From contig NZ_QRIL01000004.1 in assembly GCF_003471165.1 (NCBI RefSeq), positions 112,074-176,073 on the forward strand: a DNA stretch of 64,000 nt, given 5' to 3'. The notes below the pieces were generated by a model. The model was given only the letters and a program-made list of their open reading frames with translations, had not been told where the DNA came from and made no database searches. The position numbers were made by a program, and so were the translations under genes. Of this stretch, positions 1 through 8,740 are shown one piece after another. Source of the stretch: Ruminococcus sp. AM22-13 (GTDB taxonomy: Bacteria; Bacillota; Clostridia; Lachnospirales; Lachnospiraceae). Each line of letters starts with the position of its first letter. Within the stretch, counting starts at the first letter, position 1.

Positions 1-27
1 TCAATCAGCAATTCCACAGACTGAACA

Positions 28-418
28 AAACAAAAAGCGCAGGTAAGGGCACTTAACCACAAACCTGCGTTTTGATCTGTATCTATATGTTTTATCAACA
101 AGCATAAAAAAGCAGATAATACTTTCTTTCAGCATCATAAATAAAACTTCTGGATCATGCGTGTCAGAGTCTATATAGCAATTATACTTTTACTACTCTT
201 ATTGACCGTTTCACAAGTCTGCGCGTCCGGCGCATCGCGGTTATCAAAGGAACCTACTTATAAAATTTGAGCTTCTAACTCAATCAATAAGGTAACCAAA
301 GTTACCATAATCGGCAGTGGACCCGGCTGTCCGTATGGCCTTAACCCTCCCGGGTGGTCCAAAACAATTGCTTTGAAAAGACTCTGTCTGTTACTCTGCA
401 TCTTCGTCTTTCAAAATC
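28..418 (-). ncRNA. stand-alone structured noncoding RNA, family not assigned (raiA-motif-like candidate)
   Basis: The segment has no credible reading frame but is bracketed on the minus strand by a consensus promoter (425-453) and a strong intrinsic terminator (38-69), predicting a transcript of about 390 nt. Inside it, 379-386 pairs perfectly with 165-172 (CAGAGTCT/AGACTCTG) and 366-372 with 177-183 (AGCAATT/AATTGCT). These form a long closing stem around about 220 nt. Further hairpins lie within: GGTAAC/GTTACC near 281-296, a GC-rich arm near 316-360, and GCG/CGC near 220-234. A multi-branched RNA with a long closing stem in a clostridial genome fits abundant noncoding RNAs such as raiA-motif RNA. 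I cannot confirm the family by eye. It shows no tmRNA, RNase P or SRP signature motif, and 6S RNA remains possible. Confidence 0.6.
32..74 (-). terminator. intrinsic terminator of the noncoding RNA
   Basis: CGCAGGT at 38-44 pairs with ACCTGCG at 63-69. On the minus strand the stem is followed by a T-rich tract (plus 32-36 is AAAAA). A short T run at 70-73 means it could also act on plus-strand transcripts. Confidence 0.7.
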
Positions 419-424
419 GCGTTT

Positions 425-453
425 ATCATAACATGTAAAAAACATACTGTCAA
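425..453 (-). promoter_or_regulatory. sigma-A promoter of the noncoding RNA
   Basis: On the minus strand a perfect -35 TTGACA (plus 448-453) is separated by exactly 17 bases from TATGAT (plus 425-430). The predicted start is near 418, just before the structured region. No ribosome binding site and ORF pair follows. Confidence 0.75.
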
Positions 454-515
454 TAATAAACGATTACTTTTCTCTCCCACCTGTAGAAGAAGGAGAATTC
501 TTGCTATATATTATG

Positions 516-1793
516 TTAAACGCTTTCCAGCATAATCCGCAAAATTTCTTTATCTGTTTCTTTCATTCCTTCTTTGCCGATCTGTCCTACGCAGCTGATG
601 GTTTCGCCGGCTTCTTCCTTGAGAATTCCGGTGTATGGCGCATAGGACTGACCGTTCATAGCAAGATGATGTGCCAGGAATGCAGCATCAAGACTGGCGG
701 CAATTTTCGCTGCACAGGATATTTTCGCTCCATCACAGATGATTCCCGGAATATTGGCAAGCGTATTCTCTATGGTCTTCTTGATCACAGAAAGTTCTCC
801 ACCGCCCATGTAAGTAATTCCGGCACCAGCTGCACAGGATGCGGATACTGCACCGCAAAATGCGGAAAGTTTACCTATATACTGTTTCTGATATACAGTT
901 AGAAGGTTAGAAAATACCAGTGCGCGGTACAGTACATAGTCCGGAAGTTCCATTTCTCTGGCATACACGATCAGAGGTACAGAACAGGCAATTCCCTGGT
1001 TTCCGCTGCCTGAGTTGATGACTACCGGCATGTCACATCCGCCCATTCTGGCTTCGGAAGCTGCGGCTGTGAGACTGCGCATTTTTGTGAGCATATCATT
1101 GGAATAGGTTTCACGGATGATCCGGCCAATTCCAAGACCGTATTTACCAGTCATTCCTTCATGGGCAATTGCCATATTGCTGCGGATCTGATTTTCTATA
1201 ATTTCTTTGACATCATCAAGTTCTACAGTATCTGCAAATGTTTTAATATCTTCCAGATTGAGCAGAGTTCTGTCTGCTGCAGCTGGAGTTTCACCGGATT
1301 TTTGATCTGAATCCAGCAGGACTTCCTGATTCTTTACAATTTTGGTTACATTTATATGATCGTATTTAATTTCCAGACTTACTGTGTCATCTCCAGCCTG
1401 CATTTCTATAATAAAGTGCAGGACTACCGGGGAGTCCAGAAGTTCTACTTTGCATATCTTTTTGTCCAGAAGTTCACAACATCTCTTTCTTCCGGATTCA
1501 TTTACCTTCGAAAGAACTTCCATATTCAGGGATGGGTCTCCGGCTACTGCACCAAGGACTACACCTGCTTCAATTCCAGTCAATCCGCCGGAGTTTGGAA
1601 TGATAACACAACGGACATTTTTTATAATGTTTCCACTGCATTTTGCGGTGATATGTTCCGGTTCTTTTCCCAGAACTTCTCGTGCCCTGGCCGCTCCATA
1701 TGCCAGTGCGATCGGTTCTGTGCACCCCATTGCAGGAACCATTTCTTCTTTCAAGATTCCTATATAACTCTTATATATCCTTTCATCTAACAT
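516..1793 (-). CDS. L-cysteine desulfidase / UPF0597 family Fe-S enzyme (serine dehydratase alpha-like)
   Basis: 425 aa, the usual length for the UPF0597 (YhaM/CyuA) family. Family members are oxygen-sensitive [4Fe-4S] enzymes related to the serine dehydratase alpha subunit; characterised members degrade L-cysteine to pyruvate, ammonia and sulfide in the cytoplasm. The diagnostic N-terminal motif MGCTEPIALAYGAA is at about residues 22-35, with Cys24 a likely cluster or active-site residue. A Gly-rich SGSGNQGIACSVP block and conserved C-terminal cysteines (CDGAKISCAAK) are also present. An AGGAG lies about 12 nt before the ATG, inside the tail of the upstream Sir2 remnant. Substrate (cysteine or serine-like) is inferred from family only. 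Confidence 0.8.
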   Translation of the reverse strand: MLDERIYKSYIGILKEEMVPAMGCTEPIALAYGAARAREVLGKEPEHITAKCSGNIIKNVRCVIIPNSGGLTGIEAGVVLGAVAGDPSLNMEVLSKVNESGRKRCCELLDKKICKVELLDSPVVLHFIIEMQAGDDTVSLEIKYDHINVTKIVKNQEVLLDSDQKSGETPAAADRTLLNLEDIKTFADTVELDDVKEIIENQIRSNMAIAHEGMTGKYGLGIGRIIRETYSNDMLTKMRSLTAAASEARMGGCDMPVVINSGSGNQGIACSVPLIVYAREMELPDYVLYRALVFSNLLTVYQKQYIGKLSAFCGAVSASCAAGAGITYMGGGELSVIKKTIENTLANIPGIICDGAKISCAAKIAASLDAAFLAHHLAMNGQSYAPYTGILKEEAGETISCVGQIGKEGMKETDKEILRIMLESV

Positions 1794-2067
1794 TGTGCTG
1801 ATGTCTCCTGTTCATTCTTAAAAGTAAAATATTTCTGGTATCTCCATTGATACAAATTGATTTTTTCTTTATCGCACCAGGTGCAGACGCATCTCCTGCA
1901 TTAAGACAGACGTATTTTGCCTTTGGCCATGCATCTGTCATCTGCCAGAAAGGATATTTGATAATCCCCGGAGTGTTATATCCCACACCAAGTTCTACAT
2001 GCCATAATGTCTCCATTAGAAGATTTGGAAGTAAATGGAAATTACTTATTTCTCCTTTTTCAGTCAC
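1783..2067 (-). pseudogene. C-terminal remnant of a Sir2-family NAD-dependent protein
   Basis: Of 94 codons, residues about 15-85 (containing ELGVGYNTPGIIKYPFW and KSICINGD) resemble the C-terminal end of Sir2-family proteins common in clostridia. The NAD-binding Rossmann core (GAGxS, catalytic His, zinc cysteines) is absent, so this is a tail fragment. It overlaps the start of the downstream desulfidase gene by 11 bases and carries that gene's ribosome binding site. It also abuts another truncated gene, which suggests a deletion scar. It may be the lost partner of a macrodomain protein such as the one at 28291-29115, but that link is speculative. Confidence 0.6.
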
Positions 2068-3149
2068 AACACCTCTACCTTACATTTGTGTTCTTTCGTT
2101 TCTTTATTATAGCTGATTCCAACTGCCAGAATCCTTCCCGTATATCTGATTTGTTCCGCTGTTTTTTCTCTAAAACGTAATGCATATTCTTTCTCACAAA
2201 TCTGTCTGATTGCATCTTCCGGTGTGTGATCTACTTTTAATTCCAGTATAATGCAGTCCTGGTCATATCTGATCGGATAAAATATAAAATCCACAAACCC
2301 TCTGCCTGCTTTATCTTCCCGCTCCACTCTGTACTCATCCCGTGCTGCAAGATATATCAGATTAATAACTGCTGACAGTTCTGTTTCATTGTTATATGAC
2401 AAAATCGGAACTTCTGTGTTATGTGCATACGTAATAATCTCGGACATTGTGTCCGTATCACCAGCCAGCGTTGCCTGCAGCATTTTGGATGAGATATTCG
2501 CCAGACGATATACATATCCCAATGAAGGTTCTTTTCGAAGCATATCTGAAAATTTCTCCATCAATTCCCTGTTCGGCACAGATACTCTGCCTTTTTCATA
2601 TTTCAGAAATCCATAGACAACCATTGCTGAAAAAATTTCCTCTTTTGTTTTCAGATTCTGAGAAGTCGCTGCATATTCATAGATTCTCACAGGAACACTT
2701 TCTCCGGCGATCATCAATGCCAGATCATCTCTGACATCTGCTACATTATTGGAAATATAATAATAAATTTCATCATATGGTCCTGAACTGGTCCAATAAT
2801 TGCCAAGATTGTTATTAGATAACACCATAACAACGGATCTCGGATTATACAGTTTTTCGCCAGACTGTGTATTATATCCATCATACCAAAGTTTTAATCC
2901 CTCACGACTCACCTTCAAAGCATTTTTATTTCTCTCTTGATATCGTTCATATAGCTCATCCACTTCCTGCTCTGTAAATCCAAAATATTCAGAAAATCTT
3001 TCTTCCCCTGCCATCGTATATTCGGCAAACATATTTAATTCTGAACCGCTGGAGTATTTTGCAATTGGGAGGATACCTGTCATATACACAAATTTAACAT
3101 ATGGACGATCTTTCAGCAGTGACCGCAAAAATGTAAGATACTTTTTCAT
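2064..3149 (-). pseudogene. N-truncated AAA-ATPase-like / PD-(D/E)XK nuclease family protein
   Basis: 361 aa match the C-terminal two thirds of the multi-copy gut-bacterial family with an AAA-ATPase-like domain (PF09820) followed by a PD-(D/E)XK nuclease-superfamily domain (PF08011). Seen are the sensor-like stretch VKFVYMTGILPIAKYSSGS, the WYDGYNT region, and C-terminal nuclease signatures GRGFVDFIFYP and CIILELKVD (D...ExK). Full-length members run about 550 aa and begin with a P-loop half, which is missing here. No ribosome binding site precedes the ATG, which directly follows a hairpin at 3151-3180. It is probably not translated as a working protein. Confidence 0.7.
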
Positions 3150-3150
3150 A

Positions 3151-3180
3151 ACCGAATAACTGCTTCGCAGTTTATTCGGT
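3151..3180 (-). terminator. hairpin after the PF06541 gene
   Basis: ACCGAATAACTGC at 3151-3163 pairs with GCAGTTTATTCGGT at 3167-3180 (one bulge). It overlaps the stop codon of the gene ending at 3180 and directly precedes the truncated ATPase frame. The T run on the minus strand is weak, so termination is likely but not certain. Confidence 0.5.
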
Positions 3181-4067
3181 TAAAATCTATTTTTCAGTTC
3201 CTGAATCAATTCATAATAATCTCTATGTTTCATCTTCGGAAACGCCTTAATAATTCTTCCCTGTCCAACAATTGTATGATTAGTAATTGTGTTTGAAAGA
3301 TCATCAAATTCTTTTTGCAGTTCAGCTTTTTTCTTGCGGAGCATTTCCAAAGATTTATCTTTCTTAAGTTCTGCCGAATCACGTAATTCAGCCCTTGCCA
3401 AAGCTGCCTGAACTTTCTTTTCTCCTACAGCCTGTGCTGTTTCTATTGTTGTAGTTGCCAGTGTATCACTGATTTTATCGCTTACAATCCTCATATCTGA
3501 ACGGATCTTATCCAGTCTGGTAAGCTTTTTATTTAATCCCCGGATAACTGCTACTGTTACAATAAAGTCAGCCAGATAAGCAGCATACAAAATTGCCAAA
3601 ACAACCCAGCCTAACATGGAATCCGCATGCGATGACGTATGATTTTCTACATATCTCTGAAAAACCTTCACAACAAGAACAATTGCCAATCCCCATATCA
3701 ACGAGAATTCCAGGCAGATATATCCATGGAAATTTAAAGGTTTATCCGAATAATCCCACCATCTTGCGTGGAAACATACATCTAACAGCCATCCTGCTAT
3801 CAGCTCTACTACTGTAGCTAAAATAACCCCAAATATAAATATCATACCATCACTCATCTGATAACCACTGCTTTGAAGCGTATTTATCATCGCAAAAACA
3901 GAGATTACTCCAAACCCGTACACCGGGCAAACCGGACCATTTAAAAATCCTCTGTTAATAACTTTTCCCAAAGTTACTGCATGGAAAATCACTTCAACAA
4001 CCCAGCCTCCAAAAGAATACACCAAAAAATACCAGCATATTTGATAATAAGTCATTCCACAAATCAA
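3180..4067 (-). CDS. putative ABC transporter permease (PF06541 family) membrane protein
   Basis: 295 aa integral membrane protein. The N-terminal half has the PF06541 hallmark: a first helix with YSFGGWVVEVIFH, then NRGFLNGPVCPVYGFG, then helices near residues 50-65, 75-100, 118-140 and 150-170. The C-terminal 110 residues form a charged, probably coiled-coil cytoplasmic tail rich in Lys/Glu/Ala (about 175-265). Members are annotated as type-IV ABC permeases, but no ATPase partner is adjacent and the function is not established. A GGAGGAG-type ribosome binding site precedes the start (plus 4075-4081). Confidence 0.75.
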   Translation of the reverse strand: MICGMTYYQICWYFLVYSFGGWVVEVIFHAVTLGKVINRGFLNGPVCPVYGFGVISVFAMINTLQSSGYQMSDGMIFIFGVILATVVELIAGWLLDVCFHARWWDYSDKPLNFHGYICLEFSLIWGLAIVLVVKVFQRYVENHTSSHADSMLGWVVLAILYAAYLADFIVTVAVIRGLNKKLTRLDKIRSDMRIVSDKISDTLATTTIETAQAVGEKKVQAALARAELRDSAELKKDKSLEMLRKKKAELQKEFDDLSNTITNHTIVGQGRIIKAFPKMKHRDYYELIQELKNRF

Positions 4068-4290
4068 TTTTTACTCCTCCTTCTTCTTTAAAAATTAGTA
4101 AAATGCTCACTTCATTAAATTATATGAAATCTCTTCCGACAGTTATCCAATTGCGAACGCTTATTTATAGCAATTTGTAACATTATAAAGTATTTTTTTC
4201 CCTTTTACAATCATGCTTTTATCAATTTTTATGATTGCAAAACCGGAAGAATCATTTTCATAGTATAGCAAAATCATCCTAAACGAAAAA

Positions 4291-4318
4291 GAGTTCTGAT
4301 TTTCTCAGAACCCTTTTT
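4291..4318 (-). terminator. bidirectional intrinsic terminator
   Basis: GTTCTGA (4293-4299) pairs with TCAGAAC (4305-4311), flanked by A and T runs on both sides. It could end the decayed minus-strand gene. The rest of 4068-4290 is AT-rich with nothing recognised beyond the PF06541 gene's promoter region. Confidence 0.6.
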
Positions 4319-4324
4319 CATTCG

Positions 4325-4512
4325 TTAAACCTTTTCTAGCGCTGGCTCTTCTTCTGGCGTATATGGGTTTGAGTCGCTGACAATTTCACCATCAAACGCC
4401 CCGGTCGGCTCATCTGCATTTCCTGACAGAAGTGGTTTGTAAACCTTGCAATCGTCTTATAGAAGTTCTATAATATCCTCGACCGTTGGCAGATTTTCAA
4501 CTATAGCAATTC
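4325..4512 (-). pseudogene. remnant of an unidentified gene with in-frame stop
   Basis: On the minus strand one frame reads about 17 residues ending ENLPTVEDIIELL. It then meets TAA (plus 4457-4459) and continues in the same frame for 43 further residues ending TPEEEPALEKV before a TAA at 4325-4327. The acidic C-terminus and the terminator just beyond suggest the decayed 3' end of a real gene. The family is not recognised. Confidence 0.35.
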
Positions 4513-4569
4513 TAGAAAGTAGACTTTGCCAGCCAGGTTAATTTTATAAGAAATGCAGGGGATAATTTT

Positions 4570-5496
4570 ATGAACATCTGTATACTTCTCATGCAGCAGA
4601 TCGTGCAGCTTTTTCTTATGATCTTCATGGGATATTTAATTGTAAAGACGGGACTTGTAAGGGACGACGACAGCAAAGTTTTATCGAAGATCATTCTTTA
4701 TCTGATCGTTCCCTGCGTCATTATCAATGCTTTTCAGGTTGATTATACTACAGATACCGTAAAAGGACTTCTGATTGCTTTTGCCGCATCTGTTATGACT
4801 CAGGTGATTCTTCTTGTTGTTATTTCCGTAGCAGGAAGGCTTTTACACCTGAACGAAGTGGAAGTCGCTTCCGTTTACTACTCTAATTCCGGAAACCTGA
4901 TCGTACCGATTGTCACATTTATTCTTGGACAGGAGTGGGTACTGTACGGATGTGTTTTTATGAGTGTGCAGCTTGTTTTTCTGTGGACTCACTGTAAGAA
5001 GATCATCAGTCGTGAAGCTTCTTATGACTGGAAAAAGATTATATTGAACATCAATATGATTTCCATATTTATTGGTGTTATACTTTTCTTTACGAAAATA
5101 CGCTTGCCGGAGATCATTGGAAATACGCTTGCTTCTGTTGGAACTATGATTGGTCCTGCCAGTATGATCGTAACAGGTATGCTCTTTGCAGGAATGAATC
5201 TGAAACAGATATTTGCAAATAAAAGAGTTTATTTTATCACTTTTTTACGTTTAATAGCTGTTCCTTTGATTGCACTTGTGCTGATAAAGCTCAGCAATCT
5301 GGCTTCCTTTTCCGCTGATGGCAATAAGATCATGCTTATCGTCTTTCTGGCGATCATCACTCCATCTGCCTCTACAGTAACGCAGATGTGTCAGGTTTAT
5401 GGAAATGATTCCAGGTACGCCAGTGCGATCAATGTTATGACCACTTTGTTATCAATCATTACAATGCCGGTTATGTTATTTCAGATGATCATATAA
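4570..5496 (+). CDS. AEC-family transporter (auxin efflux carrier / malate permease-like)
   Basis: 308 aa with about ten hydrophobic helices and the AEC (PF03547) layout: N-terminal FLMIFMGYLIVKTGLV with LSKIILYLIVPCVIINAF, and a C-terminal repeat with FLAIITPSASTVTQMCQVYG and TTLLSIITMPV. Bacterial members carry small organic acids such as malate or malonate across the cytoplasmic membrane; the substrate here is unknown. A GCAGGGG ribosome binding site lies just before ATG 4570. It stands alone, between a decayed gene and an insertion-sequence scar. Confidence 0.8.
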   Translation: MNICILLMQQIVQLFLMIFMGYLIVKTGLVRDDDSKVLSKIILYLIVPCVIINAFQVDYTTDTVKGLLIAFAASVMTQVILLVVISVAGRLLHLNEVEVASVYYSNSGNLIVPIVTFILGQEWVLYGCVFMSVQLVFLWTHCKKIISREASYDWKKIILNINMISIFIGVILFFTKIRLPEIIGNTLASVGTMIGPASMIVTGMLFAGMNLKQIFANKRVYFITFLRLIAVPLIALVLIKLSNLASFSADGNKIMLIVFLAIITPSASTVTQMCQVYGNDSRYASAINVMTTLLSIITMPVMLFQMII

Positions 5497-5606
5497 ACAG
5501 AGATTTCGTTTTTTTTAAGTCTCCCTTTTACTAGCGTTTATAAAGTAAAACAGAGAATATTAATACGGAAAAAAGTTACAGCTTTTTTTATGCATAAACA
5601 ATCAAA

Positions 5607-5767
5607 AAGGACACCTTTTGCTGTATAATTATGTTACCAACAAAACATACACATACGAAAGAAGGTGTCCTTAATAAAAAATTAGCATTAAAAAACTGTT
5701 AACTTATATGACAAGTGTATATAAAATTCCGCAAAAAATCAAGTATTTATCGGATAAAAGAAAATGA
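5607..5767 (+). mobile_element. insertion-sequence remnant: transposase N-terminal stub with leader palindrome
   Basis: AAGGACACCTT (5607-5617) and AAGGTGTCCTT (5662-5672) are an 11-bp inverted pair around a TATAAT-like element (5624-5629). They are followed by a frame reading KKLLTYMTSVYKIPQKIKYL and ending at TGA 5765-5767. That peptide looks like the start of an IS transposase that stops abruptly. No rest of the transposase or second terminal repeat is visible, so this is a truncated IS scar. It fills the 5497-5798 gap between the AEC gene and the Bce-type module. Confidence 0.5.
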
Positions 5768-5798
5768 AAATCTATTCCGCTGTTTAACATCGTAATAG

Positions 5799-7832
5799 TT
5801 ATTTTCTCTCTACAATATGATAGTAAGAACGCGCCGTCATAAGATAAATCAATCCATACACAACAGCAAAGATCAGAACTGTTCCCGCCGTACATCCAAT
5901 AAACAGCTTCGTATTCGTCATTCCGAAAAGTAAAAGTAACCGGCGGATCATTGGAAATGCCATGGTGATATGAAGCATTGCCATTAACAGCGGGAGGAAA
6001 AATACCATCAGAATCTGTCTGCGGACAGAACTTCTGACCTCCCGGCGGCTTAAGCCAACCTTCTGCATGATCTCAAATCGTTTCTGATCTTCATATCCTT
6101 CGGAAATCTGTTTATAATAAATAATCATAGCTGTTCCCATAAGGAAAAGAGAACCCAGAAAGATTCCGATAAACAAAAGAGAACCATTATCCGCATAATA
6201 GGACTCATATTCCTGCTGACGGATTCCGGAAATTATCCATGCATTCTCTGATAAACCTCCGCTTTTTTTCAAATCTTTAACAGTTTCCATTACCGGGGTT
6301 CCAAATTCAATCTTCTCCGTCTCCGAACCAGTAATGTCCAGGCCAAGATGAAGTGTCAGGTCCTCTCCCGCAGGAGCAGAAGAAACTCCTTTATACATTT
6401 CTGTACGCATCTCATCAAATTTCTTAAAATCTTCATCTGTAACAACCATCACTGCATTATCACTGACTGCATCTTCGCCACAGGTCAGAGGATTCTTATC
6501 CATCCATTTTTTCACTGTAAATTCTTTTTCATCAACAGTAACTGAATCTTTCTGCACTGCCGAAGGATACCATGCAAAAATTTCACCGTCATTGAGATTT
6601 GCAGAAATTCCTGTAAGTCTTTCATATTCTGCCTGATTCAAAAGAGAAAGTACCAGTACTGAATCAGAATTTCGAATAGTATTTGTTGGTTTTATCAGAA
6701 TCTGATCACCGTTTTTGCTACATACGATATCCAGATAGATTTCCTCCACAGACTTTTCTACCGGAACTTTATTATCCGCAATAGTTTTTTCAAAAGCCTC
6801 TATTGCGGTCTGACATTCTTCTTCGCTTATGCTGGTAACAGACATATCAACATCATACGGATAGCGATTCAGCATAATATCATTCATTCCGAAATAAATG
6901 GAAACTGTCATGGAAATCATAAGCAGAACACCTGTACTTAGTATACAGATACTTGCCAGACCGATTGCGTTCTGCTTCATTCGATAAAGCATTCCCGATA
7001 TGCTGATAAAATTTCCAGTCCTGTAATAAAAACTCTTTCTGCGTCGGAGAAATTTCAGAATCACAATACTTCCTGCGGTAAAAAGCAGATAAGTCCCTGC
7101 CATAACAAGAATAACAGCAAGAAGAAATATCGTAATTGCCTTGATTGGAGATTCAGTCGTAACCGCAAGGTAATAACCTGCGCCAAGGCAGATAAAACCA
7201 ATCAATGCCATAAGCCATTTTGCTGCCGGTTCTTTTTCTCCGGTATTATTACCGCGAAGTAATTCTACCGGACGGCTTAAATGAATTTTCGCAAGGTTCA
7301 GAAACAGAATCATCAAAAATATGATGCCAAACATAAACAGACAGGTAAAAATACCCTTTACTGAAATATAAAATCCAAGCACTGAAGGGATATGAAGCAG
7401 CTTTAACAGCAAAAGAAGTGCCAGCTTACTTCCAATAATTCCGGCAGCAATGCCACCGGCAAGTGAACCTATTGAGGTAATGATCGTTTCAAGAAACATT
7501 ACGATTCCAATGTGATTCCTTTCCAGTCCAAGAATATTATAAAGACCTATCTCTTTCTGCCTTCTCTTCATCAGAAAACTGTTACTGTAGATCAGAAAAA
7601 TAATACAGAAGATCTCTACGACTATCTCTCCTGTAAACACGATCATACGCACTTCATCCGCCTGACGCACTGCCTGATCCAGTGTCGGGCAGTCACGCAG
7701 AAATTCCATCATATAAATCATTGCAATACAGAAAATACAGGTGATCATGTATGGAATATATGTGCTTTTGTTGTTTCGGATATTCTGTTTTGCAAGTCTG
7801 GAAAAAATCCCCTTATGCATGCTGCTCACCAC
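5799..7832 (-). CDS. BceB-like ABC transporter permease (FtsX/MacB fold), antimicrobial-peptide resistance
   Basis: 677 aa, typical for BceB permeases. One N-terminal helix and three helices near residues 60-180 are followed by a helix pair near 208-260 and another near 290-315. A large extracellular domain spans about 320-530, and three C-terminal helices lie at about 545-670. The motif FLMKRRQKEIGLYNILG after helix 2 is the FtsX-type signature. In Bce systems the big extracellular domain senses a cell-wall-targeting peptide antibiotic, and the permease signals flux to the histidine kinase. It overlaps the ATPase gene by 20 bases; an internal ATG at 7820 is an alternative start. The peptide recognised cannot be predicted. 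Confidence 0.88.
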   Translation of the reverse strand: MVSSMHKGIFSRLAKQNIRNNKSTYIPYMITCIFCIAMIYMMEFLRDCPTLDQAVRQADEVRMIVFTGEIVVEIFCIIFLIYSNSFLMKRRQKEIGLYNILGLERNHIGIVMFLETIITSIGSLAGGIAAGIIGSKLALLLLLKLLHIPSVLGFYISVKGIFTCLFMFGIIFLMILFLNLAKIHLSRPVELLRGNNTGEKEPAAKWLMALIGFICLGAGYYLAVTTESPIKAITIFLLAVILVMAGTYLLFTAGSIVILKFLRRRKSFYYRTGNFISISGMLYRMKQNAIGLASICILSTGVLLMISMTVSIYFGMNDIMLNRYPYDVDMSVTSISEEECQTAIEAFEKTIADNKVPVEKSVEEIYLDIVCSKNGDQILIKPTNTIRNSDSVLVLSLLNQAEYERLTGISANLNDGEIFAWYPSAVQKDSVTVDEKEFTVKKWMDKNPLTCGEDAVSDNAVMVVTDEDFKKFDEMRTEMYKGVSSAPAGEDLTLHLGLDITGSETEKIEFGTPVMETVKDLKKSGGLSENAWIISGIRQQEYESYYADNGSLLFIGIFLGSLFLMGTAMIIYYKQISEGYEDQKRFEIMQKVGLSRREVRSSVRRQILMVFFLPLLMAMLHITMAFPMIRRLLLLFGMTNTKLFIGCTAGTVLIFAVVYGLIYLMTARSYYHIVERK

Positions 7833-8580
7833 CTGTCGTAAGTATCGTAAGCGTATCCGCGATCATCTGATACATTTCCTGACGCGATTTACTGCCTTTG
7901 TATATCTGATGAAAAACTTCTCCATCTTTGATGAAAAGGACTCTGGATGCATGGCTGGCTGCCTGTGCACTGTGTGTGACCATGAGGATTGTCTGTCCCT
8001 CTGCATTGATTTCACCAAATACGGAAAGAAGTGCTGATGCCGCCTTTGAATCAAGTGCGCCCGTCGGTTCATCCGCAAGAATCAGTTTGGGATTCGTGAT
8101 CAACGCCCTTGCAACAGCGGCACGTTGTTTCTGACCACCGGAAACTTCATATGGAAATTTATCCAGAATTTCTGTGATCTTAAGAGCCTGCGCAATCGGG
8201 CGGATTTTCTGTTCCATCTCACGATAATCTTCTCCTGTAAGAACAAGTGGAAGATAAATATTATCTCTCAGGCTGAAGGTATCCAGCAAATTAAAATCCT
8301 GAAAAACAAATCCAAGATTTTTCCTTCTGAATGCTGATATTTCTTTTTCTGTAAGGTGTACGATATTTTTTCCTTCCAGAAGAACCTCTCCGGATGTCGG
8401 ACGATCCAGAGACGCAAGAATATTCAGCAAGGTTGTCTTACCGGAACCAGATTCCCCCATAATCGCGACAAACTCACCTTCCTCTACAGAAAATGTAACA
8501 TTTGAAAGCGCCTGTACCTTGTTTCCCCCGAAACGTGTACTGTATATTTTTTTGATATTTGTAACTTCAAGCAAAGCCAT
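7813..8580 (-). CDS. BceA-like ABC transporter ATP-binding protein
   Basis: 255 aa cytoplasmic ATPase of the MacB/BceA family. Walker A GESGSGKT is at residues 42-49, the Q-loop VFQDFNLLDTFS near 92-103, signature VSGGQ at 146-150, and Walker B LILADE at 166-171 followed by PTGALD. It powers the permease encoded immediately downstream (20-base overlap). The BceR-type operator and a TATAAT box lie 75-105 bases upstream, so this two-gene unit is predicted to be induced by the response regulator at 9821-10489. Confidence 0.9.
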   Translation of the reverse strand: MALLEVTNIKKIYSTRFGGNKVQALSNVTFSVEEGEFVAIMGESGSGKTTLLNILASLDRPTSGEVLLEGKNIVHLTEKEISAFRRKNLGFVFQDFNLLDTFSLRDNIYLPLVLTGEDYREMEQKIRPIAQALKITEILDKFPYEVSGGQKQRAAVARALITNPKLILADEPTGALDSKAASALLSVFGEINAEGQTILMVTHSAQAASHASRVLFIKDGEVFHQIYKGSKSRQEMYQMIADTLTILTTGGEQHA

Positions 8581-8656
8581 AAATGGGGCTCCTTTCTTTT
8601 AATTGATACCGTAAGTATAAGAATTTTTTACGGCTTCTGCCATCGAAACAGGTTAC

Positions 8657-8686
8657 ATTATATGAAAAAACCTTACATTTCTGTAA
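8657..8686 (-). promoter_or_regulatory. BceR-type operator and promoter of the transporter genes
   Basis: TTACA-TTTC-TGTAA at 8673-8686 matches exactly the TNACA-N4-TGTAA inverted repeat described for BceR-like regulators. On the minus strand it is followed about 10 bases later by TATAAT (plus 8657-8662), so the operator sits near the -35 region, as expected for an activator. The wider palindrome (8668-8691) could also act as a hairpin ending the kinase transcript. Confidence 0.75.
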
Positions 8687-8740
8687 GGTTTCGTGTCACT
8701 TAAATATTAGCAGTTTTCCTCTAAAACGTGTTAAAAAACT

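Noticed and set aside
501..902. 133-codon plus-strand frame
   Set aside because: Lies antisense inside the desulfidase gene, with no ribosome binding site and no family-like composition.
3151..3180. Attachment site for an integrated element
   Set aside because: A simple hairpin at a gene end; no integrase and no matching direct repeat nearby.
4325..4512. Selenoprotein or readthrough gene with in-frame stop
   Set aside because: The stop is TAA, not TGA, no SECIS-like hairpin follows, and the upstream part is too short; decay is simpler.
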